This document shows positions 26,571 to 35,556 of a stretch of DNA of 64,000 nucleotides, piece by piece. A program made the position numbers and the translations under genes. The notes under the pieces were generated by a model that was not told where the DNA came from, did not search any database, and saw nothing but the letters and a program-made list of their open reading frames with translations. The stretch is from Comamonas sp. GB3 AK4-5 (GTDB taxonomy: Bacteria; Pseudomonadota; Gammaproteobacteria; Burkholderiales; Burkholderiaceae_C): contig NZ_CP166730.1 of the NCBI RefSeq assembly GCF_041320665.1, positions 1,302,001 through 1,366,000 of the forward strand, in the 5' to 3' direction. Each line of letters begins with the position of its first letter. Within the stretch, counting starts at the first letter, position 1.

Positions 26571-27776
26571 CTATGGAGTCGCCAGCTCGGTCAATGCGGC
26601 CAGCAGCAGCTCTACATCGTCCTCGGTGTGGGCCGCCGACAGGGCGATGCGCAGCCGCGCCGTGCCCTGGAGCACGGTGGGTGGGCGTATGGCAGGCACC
26701 CACAAGCCGCGCTGGCGCAGGCCCTCCATCAAGGCCAGGGCGGCGGCGTTGTCGCCCACCACCAGGGCCTGTATGGCGGTGTCCGAGGGCAGCAGCCGCC
26801 AGCCCGTGCGCGCCAGCAACGGAGCCAAGCCCGCGCGCAATTGTTGGATGCGTGCCTGCAGCCGGGCTCGCAGCACGGGCTCGTGCTCCATCAGCCGCAG
26901 GCTGGCCTGCAGCGCCCGCGCCAGCAGGGCCGGGGCGGCGGTGGCAAAGGTGTAGCTGCGGGTTTTTTGCAGCAGCCATTCCACCAGTACTTCGCTGCCA
27001 GCGACAAAGGCGCCGGATACACCGGCTGCCTTGCTCAGCGTGGCCATGTACAGCACGCGGGGCGATGCCTGCTCGCCGGTCAGGCCGGCTGCGGCCAGGC
27101 TGCCACGCCCCTGCGGGCCCAGCACGCCCAGGCCGTGGGCGTCGTCCAGCATCAGCAGCGCGTCATGGCGCTCGCACAAGGCCAGCAGGCCGGGGATGTC
27201 GGCCACATTGCCATCCATGCTGAACACGGCGTCGCTGACCACCAGCTTGCGCCGTGCCGGGCTGGCGGTCAGCAGCGTATCCAGCGCGGCCAGATCGCCA
27301 TGGGGGTAGCGCTGGATGTCGGCGCGGGACAGCCGGCAGCCATCGATGAGGCTGGCGTGGTTCAGGGAATCGGAAAACACCGCGTCGCCCGCAGCCACCA
27401 AGGCGGGAATCACGCTGGCATTGGTGGCAAAGCCGGCATAAAAGTACAGGGCGCGTGGCAGTTGTACAAAGCGTGCCAGGTCGGCTTCCAGCGCGGCATT
27501 GGCCGTGCTGTGGCCGCTGACCATGGGCGAGCCGCCGGAACCCACGCCAAAGTCTTGGGCTCCGGCGCGGGCCGCGTTCACCAAATCAGGGTGGCTGGCC
27601 AGGCCCAGGTAGTCGTTGCTGCAAAACTGCAGCAGCGGCTGACCGTCGACCAGGATATGGGCCCCCTGCAGCGGTGCCACGGAGCGGCGCGTACGGCGCA
27701 GCTGCTGGGTGTCCAGCGCGGCCAGTTGTTGGGGCAATTCGGCCAGCCAGGAGCTGTGGGGGAGGGCTTGGTTCAT
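26571..27776 (-). CDS. bioF: 8-amino-7-oxononanoate synthase
   Basis: 401 residues. It condenses pimeloyl-ACP or pimeloyl-CoA with L-alanine, the first ring-building step of biotin synthesis, as a PLP enzyme. Seen: [46 protein letters not shown] and the PLP-lysine motif [11 protein letters not shown]. The frame reaches 28124 but overlaps bioD deeply; the ATG at 27776 overlaps the bioD stop by four bases (ATGA) with AAGGAAT upstream, a typical coupled start. It is the last bio gene of the operon. Confidence 0.94.
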   Translation of the reverse strand: MNQALPHSSWLAELPQQLAALDTQQLRRTRRSVAPLQGAHILVDGQPLLQFCSNDYLGLASHPDLVNAARAGAQDFGVGSGGSPMVSGHSTANAALEADLARFVQLPRALYFYAGFATNASVIPALVAAGDAVFSDSLNHASLIDGCRLSRADIQRYPHGDLAALDTLLTASPARRKLVVSDAVFSMDGNVADIPGLLALCERHDALLMLDDAHGLGVLGPQGRGSLAAAGLTGEQASPRVLYMATLSKAAGVSGAFVAGSEVLVEWLLQKTRSYTFATAAPALLARALQASLRLMEHEPVLRARLQARIQQLRAGLAPLLARTGWRLLPSDTAIQALVVGDNAAALALMEGLRQRGLWVPAIRPPTVLQGTARLRIALSAAHTEDDVELLLAALTELATP

Positions 27777-28483
27777 TGCCATTCCTTGGGCAGCTGTACC
27801 GTGCAGCGGCGGGCATCGGGCTGGGCCTGGTAGGGCATATCGGCCAGCAGCGGCGCGCCCAGATTGCGCTGCAGCCAGGCGATATTGGCCTCGGGCTCCA
27901 GCATGGCCGGGTCGACGCGGCTGACCATCCAGCCCGCCAGCGTCAGCCCCTGTGCCCGTATGGCCATGGCGGTGAGCATGGCGTGGTTCAGACAGCCCAG
28001 CTTCAGACCCACCACCAGCACCACCGGCAGTTGCAGGGCCACGGCCAGGTCGGCAATGGACAGTGCGGGTGCCGCTGAAGCTGGCACGGCATCCGGTGGT
28101 GCGTCCGACAGCGGCACCAGCCAACCGCCCGCACCTTCCACCACCACGGCATCGGCCAGCGTGGCAAGTTGTTGGTAGGCCGAGACAATGGGTGCCAACG
28201 TCACCACGCGGCCGGCGCGCTGGGCCGCGATATGGGGCGATACCGGGTCGGGCAGCAGCACCGGGTTGCTCAGCGCATGGGGCACGATCAGCGTGGAGGC
28301 CGCGCGCAGGGCCCGCGTGTCTTCATTGCTCCAGCCGCCCAGCCCATCGGGCTCAGCCCCGGCGGCCACGGCCTTCATGCCCACCACGCGGGGGTGGTGG
28401 CGCGCCAGGGCGTGCAGCAGGGCGCAGCTGGCCAGGGTCTTGCCCACGCCAGTGTCGGTTCCGGTGACAAAACAGCCGATCAT
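27773..28483 (-). CDS. bioD: Dethiobiotin synthetase
   Basis: 236 residues. It closes the ureido ring of dethiobiotin from 7,8-diaminopelargonate, CO2 and ATP. P-loop GTDTGVGKT at residues 8-16, [15 protein letters not shown] and the catalytic region [13 protein letters not shown] are present. The start overlaps the bioA stop and the stop overlaps the bioF start (four bases each), showing tight translational coupling. Confidence 0.94.
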   Translation of the reverse strand: MIGCFVTGTDTGVGKTLASCALLHALARHHPRVVGMKAVAAGAEPDGLGGWSNEDTRALRAASTLIVPHALSNPVLLPDPVSPHIAAQRAGRVVTLAPIVSAYQQLATLADAVVVEGAGGWLVPLSDAPPDAVPASAAPALSIADLAVALQLPVVLVVGLKLGCLNHAMLTAMAIRAQGLTLAGWMVSRVDPAMLEPEANIAWLQRNLGAPLLADMPYQAQPDARRCTVQLPKEWQ

Positions 28484-29826
28484 GCTGATGCCTCCTGCGC
28501 AGGCAGCTCTTGTTCCTGTAGCAGGCAGTCTTCCAGCGCGGCCAGCGCGGCGCGGCCCAGGTGGGCCACGGCCTCATCGTCCAGCACATAAGGCGGCATG
28601 CAGTACAGCGTGCGGCCTATGGGGCGCAGCAGCAGGCCATGCCGCAGGGCTGCGGTGTGGTAACGCTGGGCAAAGTCGGGCAGGGCGGTGTCCACATCCC
28701 AGGCCCAGACCATGCCCAGCTGGCGTGCGTGGCGCAGGCGCGGGTGGGCGTTCAAAGGGGCCAGGGCGGCGCTGATGCGCTGGGCCAGTTGCTGGTTGGC
28801 CTGCAAGGTGTCCAGCTGCTCGAACAGCTCCAGCGTGGCCAGGGCGGCGCGGCAGGCCAGGGGGTTGCCGGTGTAGGAGTGGGAGTGCAAAAAAGCGCGC
28901 GCCGCATCCGTGCCGTAGAACGCGGCATAGACCGCATCCGTGGTCAGCACGGCCGACAAGGCCATGGTTCCGCCCGTGAGGCCCTTGGAAAGGCAGACAA
29001 AGTCCGGTGTGATGCCGGCCTGCTGGTGGGCAAACAAGCTGCCGGTGCGGCCAAAGCCGGTGGCGATTTCGTCCACCACCAGGTGCACCTGGTAGCGATC
29101 ACACAGCAGCCTGGCCTGGCGCAGATAGGCCGCGTCATACATCACCATGCCGGCGGCGCACTGGATCAGGGGCTCGACGACCAGCGCTGCGGTTTCGGCA
29201 TGATGCTGCTGCAGCCAGGCCTCCAGGCCCGCAGCGGCGCGCAAGGCCACATCGGCGGCCGTTTCCCCGGGCAGGGCCTGGCGCGCATCCGGGCTGGGCA
29301 CGGTGGCGGACAACCGCGTCAGCGGCGCATAGGCGTTGCGGAAAATCTCCACATCGGTGACCGACAGCGCGCCCACGGTTTCGCCGTGGTAGCCACCGGC
29401 CAGGCCGACAAAGCGGTGCTTGCCCGGCTGACCCCTATTGCGCCAGTAATGGGCGCTCATCTTCAGCGCGATTTCGGTGGCCGATGCGCCGTCGCTGGCA
29501 TAGCTGGCGTGGCCCAGGCCGGTGAGGGCGGCCAGGCGCTCGGACAGCTCCACCACCGGCGCATGGGTGCAGCCGGCCAGCATGATGTGGTCCAGCCGCT
29601 CCAACTGATCGTTCAGCGCCGCGCGGATATGGGGGTGGCCGTGGCCAAACAGATTCACCCACCAGGAGCTGATGCCGTCCAGGTAACGGCGCCCCTCGGT
29701 GTCATACAGCCAGGGGCCGCTAGCGCGGTCTATGGCCAGGGGCGGTGTGGCCTCGTGCCGCTTCATGGGCGTGCAAGGGTGCCAGACGGCCGCCGTGCTG
29801 CGGGCGGCCAGGGAAGAGGTGGTCAT
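28480..29826 (-). CDS. bioA: Adenosylmethionine-8-amino-7-oxononanoate aminotransferase
   Basis: 448 residues. It uses SAM as amino donor to convert 8-amino-7-oxononanoate to 7,8-diaminopelargonate with PLP. Motifs: WHPCTPMKRHE, YDTEGRRYLDGISSWWVNLF, GHASYASDGASATEIALKMS, VVDEIATGFGRTG and the PLP lysine in LSKGLTGG. The ATG at 29826 has GGGGAG upstream; the frame extends to 29910. A 132-bp gap separates it from bioB. The order is bioB-A-D-F, with no bioC or bioH seen here. Confidence 0.94.
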   Translation of the reverse strand: MTTSSLAARSTAAVWHPCTPMKRHEATPPLAIDRASGPWLYDTEGRRYLDGISSWWVNLFGHGHPHIRAALNDQLERLDHIMLAGCTHAPVVELSERLAALTGLGHASYASDGASATEIALKMSAHYWRNRGQPGKHRFVGLAGGYHGETVGALSVTDVEIFRNAYAPLTRLSATVPSPDARQALPGETAADVALRAAAGLEAWLQQHHAETAALVVEPLIQCAAGMVMYDAAYLRQARLLCDRYQVHLVVDEIATGFGRTGSLFAHQQAGITPDFVCLSKGLTGGTMALSAVLTTDAVYAAFYGTDAARAFLHSHSYTGNPLACRAALATLELFEQLDTLQANQQLAQRISAALAPLNAHPRLRHARQLGMVWAWDVDTALPDFAQRYHTAALRHGLLLRPIGRTLYCMPPYVLDDEAVAHLGRAALAALEDCLLQEQELPAQEASA

Positions 29827-29958
29827 GCAAAACTCCCCGGGCCTGCAGCGCAGGCGCTGTCGGCCCCTAGGGTTGGGAACGGCGCTGCGGCGTGCAGCTA
29901 TCAAAAGCAAAGCGCTGTCTGCGCTATGGCAAAGGCTTGGAGCCGGTTTTGGCTTGAA

Positions 29959-30984
29959 TCAGGCTGCGGCCTGGGTTTGCAGTCCGCGCAGGCCCAGCTT
30001 GCGCAGCAGCTGGGTGTCGGCCTCCACATCGGGGTTGCCGGTGACCAGCAGCTTGTTGCCGTAGAAGATGGAGTTGGCGCCGGCCAGAAAGCACAGGGTC
30101 TGCACGGCCTCGCCCAGCTGCTGGCGGCCGGCGGACAGGCGCACGCGGGCCTTGGGCATGGTGATGCGGGCCACGGCAATCACGCGTACAAAGTCCAGCG
30201 GGTCCACGGGCTCGCTGTCGGCCAGCGGGGTGCCGGGCACGGGCACCAGGCTGTTGATGGGCACGGACTCGGGGTAGGGCTCCATATTCGCCAGCTGGGC
30301 CATCAGGCCGGCGCGGTGTACCACCTCCTCCCCCATGCCGATGATGCCGCCGCAGCACACGCTGATGCCGGCGCCGCGCACGGCGGCCAGGGTGTCCAGC
30401 CGGTCCTGGTACTGGCGGGTGCTGACCACATCCTGGTAGTACTCGGGGGCGGTGTCCAGATTGTGGTTGTAGTAGTCCAGACCAGCCTCGCGCAGCGATT
30501 GCGCCTGGTGGGGCTGCAGCATGCCCAGCGTGGCGCAGGTCTGCAGGCCCAGGCCTTTGACCGCGCCAATCAGTTCATTCATCTTCTCGATGTCACGGTC
30601 CTTGGGGGCACGCCAGGCCGCACCCATGCAAAAACGGGTGGCGCCTGCGTCTTGCGCGGCCTTGGCGGCGCGGGTGACTTCCTCCACGCTCATCAGTTTT
30701 TCGGCCTTGACGCCGGTGTCGAACTCGGCGGATTGCGGGCAGTAACCACAGTTCTCCGGACAGCCTCCGGTCTTGACCGACAGCAGCGTGGCCAGCTCGA
30801 TCTCGTCAGCTGGCCAATGCTGGCGGTGCACGCTCTGGGCCTGGAAGAGGAGGTCCATCAAGGGCAGGTCCAGCAAGGCCTGTATGGCCTCCACCGACCA
30901 GCGCTGCGATGGCGTTGAGGCTGGCGCCGGAGCGGGGTGCCAATGCACGGTCTGCGTGGCAGTGGAGGTAGTGGCTTGCGACAT
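29959..30984 (-). CDS. bioB: Biotin synthase
   Basis: 341 residues. This radical-SAM enzyme inserts sulfur into dethiobiotin. The [4Fe-4S] site CPENCGYC (Cys75, 79, 82) and the downstream [10 protein letters not shown] and [12 protein letters not shown] segments of BioB are present. The ATG at 30984 has AGGAG upstream (the frame extends to 31035). It is the first gene of the operon; the 600-bp region upstream holds no gene and should contain the promoter, but I could not assign an operator. Confidence 0.95.
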   Translation of the reverse strand: MSQATTSTATQTVHWHPAPAPASTPSQRWSVEAIQALLDLPLMDLLFQAQSVHRQHWPADEIELATLLSVKTGGCPENCGYCPQSAEFDTGVKAEKLMSVEEVTRAAKAAQDAGATRFCMGAAWRAPKDRDIEKMNELIGAVKGLGLQTCATLGMLQPHQAQSLREAGLDYYNHNLDTAPEYYQDVVSTRQYQDRLDTLAAVRGAGISVCCGGIIGMGEEVVHRAGLMAQLANMEPYPESVPINSLVPVPGTPLADSEPVDPLDFVRVIAVARITMPKARVRLSAGRQQLGEAVQTLCFLAGANSIFYGNKLLVTGNPDVEADTQLLRKLGLRGLQTQAAA

Positions 30985-31035
30985 GGCGATGGCTCCTGAA
31001 TCAAGGGGGAATGCCAGGCATTGTGGGCAGGCCAA

Positions 31036-31472
31036 AGAGGGGATAAATCACGCCAAAACCGCCATGTGAACGCTCGCGCTGCAGGCAAGGGTTTTGGTGT
31101 GTTTTTATGGATAGATGCGGGCTGTTGGGTGTGGGTTGTCCGTAACTTTGGATAAATTGGCGTTAAGTTGCGGATATTTTGTGCTGATCTGCCTGGTTTT
31201 ATCGGCTCAAACCCACAGGGTTTGCCGCTGTTTGCGGTCTTTCGGGGTGTGGATGCGCTCCCCGAGCAGGTGGTTGCAAAACATGCCAGCTGCAGGGCCG
31301 TGTTTGCTACCGACTCTGGCTGTTTTGGGGAAGAAAAAAGCGCCGGTAATTCCGAGCGCTTTGAGGGGGGATGTGATGTGGGGCGGTACTTGCTCTGGGG
31401 GCTGCCCCTCACCCCCCACCCTCTCCCCACAGGGGCGAGGGAGCAAGACTAGGTGCGCAGCGCACGGAACTA
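31036..31472. other. Gene-free stretch upstream of bioB
   Basis: No credible ORF. It holds a GC-rich hairpin repeat (about 31405-31446, CTCACCCCCCACCCTCTCCC then its near inverse GGGGCGAGGGAG) that recurs at 41238-41278 and 53711-53751. The AT-richer part (31120-31190) just above bioB may hold its promoter. Confidence 0.5.
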
Positions 31473-31584
31473 GCGCAGCGCTGGTGCAGCCCCACGCCAG
31501 GGCTCCGCGCAAGGGCCGCCCCGCCGCGCTGGAGCCGTCCCCCTCCCTCGCGTAGCGAGAGAGAGGGGGAAGACGCGAAGCGGC
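31473..31584 (-). repeat. Gene-end repeat element, copy after queD
   Basis: The core is GCGCAAGGGCCGCCCCGCCG, then CCCCCTCCCTCGCGTAGCGA and its GGGGG partner, ending GCGGCTCAGGGGGT. The final motif runs into the gene: the queD stop TGA and last Pro codon are part of CCCCCTGAGC. Confidence 0.8.
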
Positions 31585-31953
31585 TCAGGGGGTGAGGTCC
31601 AATACACACCCATCCCCAATCCCCTCGCGCCACACGCGCACGCGGCTGGGGGCGGGTTGCAGGTCGGCCAGGGCGGTGGCGATGAACAGGCTGAGGTTTT
31701 CCAGCGTGGGCTTGCCCAGGCCTTCCACCTCGTCCAGAAAACGGTGGTCCAGCTGCTCACGCAGCTGATCGAGCCGCTGGCGCAGATAACCCAGGTCGCT
31801 CACCATGCCGCTGCCTTCATGGCGGGGGCCGGTGATGCTGACTTCGGCGTGGTAGGTGTGGCCGTGGATGCGGCGGCTGCTCTCGGTTTCGATAGCGCGG
31901 TCCAGCGTGTGGGCCGCATCGAAGAAAAAGCGTTGGTGGATGGTGAATTGCAT
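31585..31953 (-). CDS. QueD-like 6-carboxytetrahydropterin synthase family protein lacking the active-site Cys
   Basis: 122 residues. The zinc histidines of the PTPS/QueD fold are present (FFFDAAHTL His15; RIHGHTYHAEV His30 and His32), as are LDHRFLDEV and KPTLENLSLFI. At the place of the catalytic Cys (C-x3-HGH in E. coli QueD) there is Ser26. The neighbour queE acts right after QueD in queuosine precursor synthesis, so a role in that path is likely, but the missing Cys questions the standard reaction; another copy may do it. The C-terminal Pro and stop lie inside a repeat element. Confidence 0.8.
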   Translation of the reverse strand: MQFTIHQRFFFDAAHTLDRAIETESSRRIHGHTYHAEVSITGPRHEGSGMVSDLGYLRQRLDQLREQLDHRFLDEVEGLGKPTLENLSLFIATALADLQPAPSRVRVWREGIGDGCVLDLTP

Positions 31954-31989
31954 AAAAAATCCGAAGAGGTCGAGGGCGCAGCATTAGAG

Positions 31990-32104
31990 CCGCTCACACG
32001 AGCCAGCAAATCGAAGATTTGCGTTTGAGACGAGGCGCGAAGCCGCAGGCAGTACAGGAGTACGACAAGGCTTCGCTACGACGTATCAAGGCTTGTGTGA
32101 GCGG
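31990..32104. repeat. 115-bp palindrome between queE and queD
   Basis: Outer arms CCGCTCACACGAGCC (31990) and GGCTTGTGTGAGCGG (ending 32104) pair with one mismatch. Inner arms around GAGGCGCGAAGCC (32032) and GGCTTCGCTACGACG (32069) pair partly. It fills most of the intergenic space, with no ORF. It may be a MITE-like or structured RNA element. Confidence 0.75.
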
Positions 32105-32107
32105 GTC

Positions 32108-32746
32108 TCAACGTATGCCGGTGAGCTTGTGGGTCTGCAGGCTCAAGCGCCAGGCCGGGCGCTGCATGCACTGGGCAATGCAGGCCTCGGTGTTGGCTGC
32201 CTGCCGGGCGTTGTCCATGGGCTGCAGAAAGTAGTTTCCAAAGTGGGTGCTGGCTTCAATTTCGGATAAATCAAAGCCGGGTTGGGGCCACACCAGCTTC
32301 AGTTCCTGGCCGCTGCGTTGCACCCAGTCGGCGCCGGCCTTGGGGCTGATGCACAGCCAGTCAATGCCCGCGGGCGCGGCCAGCGTGCCATTGCTTTCCA
32401 CGGCAATGCGAAAGCCGCGTGCATGCAAGGCATCAATCAGCGCGCTGTCCACCTGCAGCAGGGGCTCGCCGCCGGTGAGCACCACCATGCGGTGGCTGCT
32501 GTCGGTGGCCGGCCATTGGCCAAGAATGCGCTCGGCCAGGGCATCGGCCGTGCTGAACTTGCCGCCCTGCGTGCCATCGGTGCCGACGAAATCGGTATCG
32601 CAGAACTGGCAAACAGCGTTGGGGCGGTCCTGCTCGCGGCCGGTCCAGAGATTGCAGCCGGCAAAGCGGCAGAAAACTGCGGGCGTGCCAGCCTGGCCAC
32701 CCTCGCCTTGCAGGGTGTAGAAAATTTCTTTGACGGTGTAAGTCAT
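32108..32746 (-). CDS. queE: 7-carboxy-7-deazaguanine synthase
   Basis: 212 residues. This radical-SAM enzyme converts 6-carboxytetrahydropterin to 7-carboxy-7-deazaguanine in queuosine and other deazapurine synthesis. The Fe-S cysteines are Cys31, 46 and 49, an expanded C-x14-C-x2-C motif (AGCNLWTGREQDRPNAVCQF) characteristic of one QueE group. TGGEPLLQ, a SAM-binding region, and ISPKAG follow. The gene pairs with queD across a 154-bp palindromic spacer, in the same direction. Confidence 0.92.
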   Translation of the reverse strand: MTYTVKEIFYTLQGEGGQAGTPAVFCRFAGCNLWTGREQDRPNAVCQFCDTDFVGTDGTQGGKFSTADALAERILGQWPATDSSHRMVVLTGGEPLLQVDSALIDALHARGFRIAVESNGTLAAPAGIDWLCISPKAGADWVQRSGQELKLVWPQPGFDLSEIEASTHFGNYFLQPMDNARQAANTEACIAQCMQRPAWRLSLQTHKLTGIR

Positions 32747-32836
32747 AAAAGTGGGTGCTGGAACAGCAAGGGGCTGCGCGCTGCGCAGCGAAACACAAAA
32801 AAGAGGGCCTGGGGCGCGGCCTACAGGAGCGCGCTT

Positions 32837-33778
32837 TTAGTCGGCCGAGAAAACGCCTTCGCCCGGGTCGGGGTCGATCTCGGCTTCGGCGATGGCCAGC
32901 ACGGACTCAATGGGACGATAGGCCAGGCGCACATAAATCGGCGCATAGGCCTCGGCCTGGGTGATCTCGATCAGGGTTTCCTTGCCCAGCTCCAGCAGGG
33001 CAATAAAGGTCACCACCATCACGGTGCGGCCCTTGCTGGGATCGAAGATCTGCTCGAACTCCACAAAGCGCCGGCCTTGGAGCTGCTTGAGGATCTGGCT
33101 CATGTACTCGCGCACCGAAAGCTCTTCGCGCGTGATGCGGTGGGCCTGGACAAGCTTGGTGCGCTTCAGGATATCGCGCCACGCGGCCTGCAGCTCGGAA
33201 ATCTCCACATCCGGAAAGCGCGGCTGCAGGCTTTGCTCGATATAGACCTGGGCCTTCAGAAAGTCGCGCCCGTATTGCGGCAACTGGCCCAACTGGCCGG
33301 CGGCCAGCTTGATCTGCTCGTACTCCAGCAGGCGGCGCACCAGCTCGGCGCGCGGGTCTTCAGCCTCTTCCTCGCCCTCTTTTTGTTTGGGCGGCAGCAG
33401 CATGCGCGATTTGATCTCGATGAGCATGGCTGCCATCAAGAGGTACTCGGCCGCCAGCTCCAGATTGCGTGTGCGGATCTCGTCCACATAGCGCAGGTAC
33501 TGGGCGGTGACATCCACCATGGGGATGTCCAGGATGTTGAAGTTCTGCTTGCGGATCAGATACAGCAACAAGTCCAGCGGGCCTTCAAAGGCCTCGAGGA
33601 AGACCTCCAGCGCATCCGGCGGGATGTAGAGGTCATTGGGCAGATTGAACAGCGGCTCCCCGTACAGGCGCGCCAAAGCCACCTGGTCCACCACATCGGG
33701 CAGGCCGTCGGCGGACAGGGGCGTGGACGAGGCGCTCAGCGCATCGTCGGCACGGGCATCGGAGGCGCGCTGCATCAT
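32837..33778 (-). CDS. scpA: Segregation and condensation protein A
   Basis: 313 residues. The kleisin subunit of the SMC-ScpA-ScpB condensin. Seen: FEGPLDLLLYLIRKQNFNIL, DIPMVDVTAQYLRYVDEIRT and LAAEYLLMAAMLIEIKSRML, the N-terminal ScpA signature; the C-terminal winged helix with TFIALLELGKETLIEITQAE. An acidic loop KQKEGEEEAEDPRAELVRRL lies between. It is followed by a DUF3460 gene upstream in the same direction. scpB is not in the window. Confidence 0.93.
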   Translation of the reverse strand: MMQRASDARADDALSASSTPLSADGLPDVVDQVALARLYGEPLFNLPNDLYIPPDALEVFLEAFEGPLDLLLYLIRKQNFNILDIPMVDVTAQYLRYVDEIRTRNLELAAEYLLMAAMLIEIKSRMLLPPKQKEGEEEAEDPRAELVRRLLEYEQIKLAAGQLGQLPQYGRDFLKAQVYIEQSLQPRFPDVEISELQAAWRDILKRTKLVQAHRITREELSVREYMSQILKQLQGRRFVEFEQIFDPSKGRTVMVVTFIALLELGKETLIEITQAEAYAPIYVRLAYRPIESVLAIAEAEIDPDPGEGVFSAD

Positions 33779-33863
33779 GGACTGCTTTGGAATCAGGAGC
33801 TATCGGTGCAGATGTGGTCTGCTTTAGCGCCCGAAAAGGCTTGCAAAACTGCAAGCCAGGCCA

Positions 33864-34067
33864 TCAGCTGTTGGTCTGGTAGACGTAGGGCTTTTGCGCC
33901 ACGGCAGCCTGGGCCGAATCGGCCGCCACTTCGTGGTTCACATTCTTGTCCCACAGCAGGGCGCGACCGGCCAGCTGCTGGGCTTCTAGCGCAGGGTTTT
34001 GCTGCTTGAGGCCGTTGATGAACTGGGTGGTGTCGGACTGGTAGTCGGGGCGGCGGAAAAGATACAT
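33864..34067 (-). CDS. DUF3460 protein
   Basis: 67 residues from the ATG at 34067 (MYLFRRPDYQSDTTQFINGL), which I recognise as DUF3460, a short betaproteobacterial family often next to scpA and panC-type genes. It is soluble, ending KPYVYQTNS. GAGG precedes the start by seven bases. The role is unknown. The longer frame to 34364 overlaps the upstream gene and is not used. Confidence 0.75.
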   Translation of the reverse strand: MYLFRRPDYQSDTTQFINGLKQQNPALEAQQLAGRALLWDKNVNHEVAADSAQAAVAQKPYVYQTNS

Positions 34068-34104
34068 GTAGTTAAACCTCGGTGAAGCCAATGATTTTAG
34101 CGGG

Positions 34105-34593
34105 TCAGGGACGGATTGCCTTGCGAGCGTCTTCCAGACAGACTGCTGCAAACTCCTTGCATTCCTCAGAGGCCTGGGGATGGTGTGCCAACTGCTCCAG
34201 CACGGCGGCGTATTCCGCTGGGCGCACGGGGTTGGGGCCTCCGGGCAAATCCATGCCTTCGGCACGTACGCAGCGGTCCAGCCAGCCCATGACCTGCACG
34301 CTGGGCTGGCGCTGCAGCGAGGCCAGCAGCGCCGGTGTGTAGGCAGCCATGGGATGCTCCTCAATCAGGCTGCCGAAAGGGCCGGGACCGCCATAGTCCA
34401 GCGTGGGATAGGTCTCGATCAGCTGCAGGATATGGGGCAGCAGCTGTTCCAGAGGCTGGGCCGCCAGCAGCTCCATGTGTTCATACACCGGATCGATGAT
34501 CAGCCATTTGTCGTCCTGCTGCAGGGCTTGCGCGGCGCAGCCATGGAAGGTGGAAAACAGAGCGGGCAGGGGAGAGGAAGTCGTGTCAGGCAC
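34105..34593 (-). CDS. Unknown cytoplasmic protein (162 residues)
   Basis: I do not recognise it. It has no signal or membrane helix and shows alternating helices (PLEQLLPHILQLIETYPTLD, YAAVLEQLAHHPQASEECKE). The region LDYGGPGPFGSLIEEHPM is Gly/Pro-rich and may be a conserved loop. It lies directly upstream of the DUF3460 gene, 37 bp away, and may share its transcript with scpA. The frame has normal codon bias. Confidence 0.6.
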   Translation of the reverse strand: MPDTTSSPLPALFSTFHGCAAQALQQDDKWLIIDPVYEHMELLAAQPLEQLLPHILQLIETYPTLDYGGPGPFGSLIEEHPMAAYTPALLASLQRQPSVQVMGWLDRCVRAEGMDLPGGPNPVRPAEYAAVLEQLAHHPQASEECKEFAAVCLEDARKAIRP

Positions 34594-34707
34594 AGTATCT
34601 GGCGAGAAGGAAAAAGAGCGTCATCATGCCTTGAGGAATCCCAATCGCAGCGTATCTTGCGCTTCTGCGGCGATAGACTGGCTTTTTGCAATCACTGGGA
34701 TATGCCC

Positions 34708-35211
34708 ATGAAATTTTTCTCTCGTCTTGGCGGCATGCTGACGGCGGCAGCGCTGGGCGCCTTGAGCCTGCTGGGTTGCGACCAGCAAAAAATAGACAAG
34801 CTGGAGGAGGGGCTGTCCACCGAGGCCGATGTGCGCGCCCAGTTTGGCGAGCCGGCCTTTGTGTGGAAAGAGGCGGATGGCGGCCGCACCTTTGAATACA
34901 ACCGCCAGCCCATGGGCCACCAGAACTACATGATCACCATCGGCGCTGACGGAAAAATGAGCGCGCTGCGCCAGGTGGTGGCGCCCCATGTGTTTGCACA
35001 AATCCAGCCGGGCATGAGCGACGATCAGGTGCGCCGCATGCTGGGCATGCCGGCCAAGCGCATGCGCTTTGCGCTCAAGCAAGAAACCGACTGGGACTGG
35101 AACTGGATCGATCCGCCCAACCGCGACATGATCTTCACCGTGACCTTTGGTGATGATGGCAAGGTGTTGCGCAGCGCATCCATGCAAAAGCCCCCGCAAG
35201 GCAACCACTGA
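34708..35211 (+). CDS. BamE/SmpA-like outer-membrane lipoprotein
   Basis: 167 residues. Lipobox LSLLGC after a hydrophobic signal (GGMLTAAALGALS) places a lipid on the Cys near residue 23. Two repeats of the SmpA/BamE-type fold are visible: LEEGLSTEADVRAQFGEPAF and IQPGMSDDQVRRMLGMPAKR, each followed by a Tyr/Trp-rich strand. Such proteins sit in the periplasm on the outer membrane and aid barrel assembly or bind other lipoproteins; this one is larger than BamE and its partner is unknown. The ATG at 34708 is preferred over 34702. Confidence 0.75.
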   Translation: MKFFSRLGGMLTAAALGALSLLGCDQQKIDKLEEGLSTEADVRAQFGEPAFVWKEADGGRTFEYNRQPMGHQNYMITIGADGKMSALRQVVAPHVFAQIQPGMSDDQVRRMLGMPAKRMRFALKQETDWDWNWIDPPNRDMIFTVTFGDDGKVLRSASMQKPPQGNH

Positions 35212-35556
35212 ACTTGCGGCAAGCAATGCAGGTTTGCGGGTCTGCATTGCAGGAAGGCCTTGCCATGGTGGGGCCGGTTTTCTGGATCGCGCGCGGCCCG
35301 GGCGTCAAGCGCTCTGTGTGCTGTAAGCGACGTTGCGATACCGCAGGGTTCAATTGATGCACTATATCGGTTGACGATTTTTTATAATTAAAGGCTAAAT
35401 TGTTTGGGCTGCCTCTGATGGCGGCCTTGTTTTTTGGAGTCCTTGGGCAGTCGGTGCAGGGTGCGTTCCGCGCAGCCAGCTTTCCCGGCTGCTTTGCAGC
35501 TGCTTGCACAGGCCACCTGGCGCAGCAGGCTGCCACGCCCCATCCCCATACAGGCC
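35212..35556. other. Gene-free upstream region of the second diguanylate cyclase
   Basis: No credible gene. An AT-rich block at 35370-35400 contains TTGACG (35371) and TATAAT (35383), but their spacing (6 bp) does not suit one sigma-70 promoter; they may belong to overlapping promoters. Confidence 0.35.

Noticed and set aside
28561..30918. A 785-codon plus-strand ORF across bioA and bioB
   Set aside because: It is antisense to two genes with full active-site motifs and has no recognisable domain.
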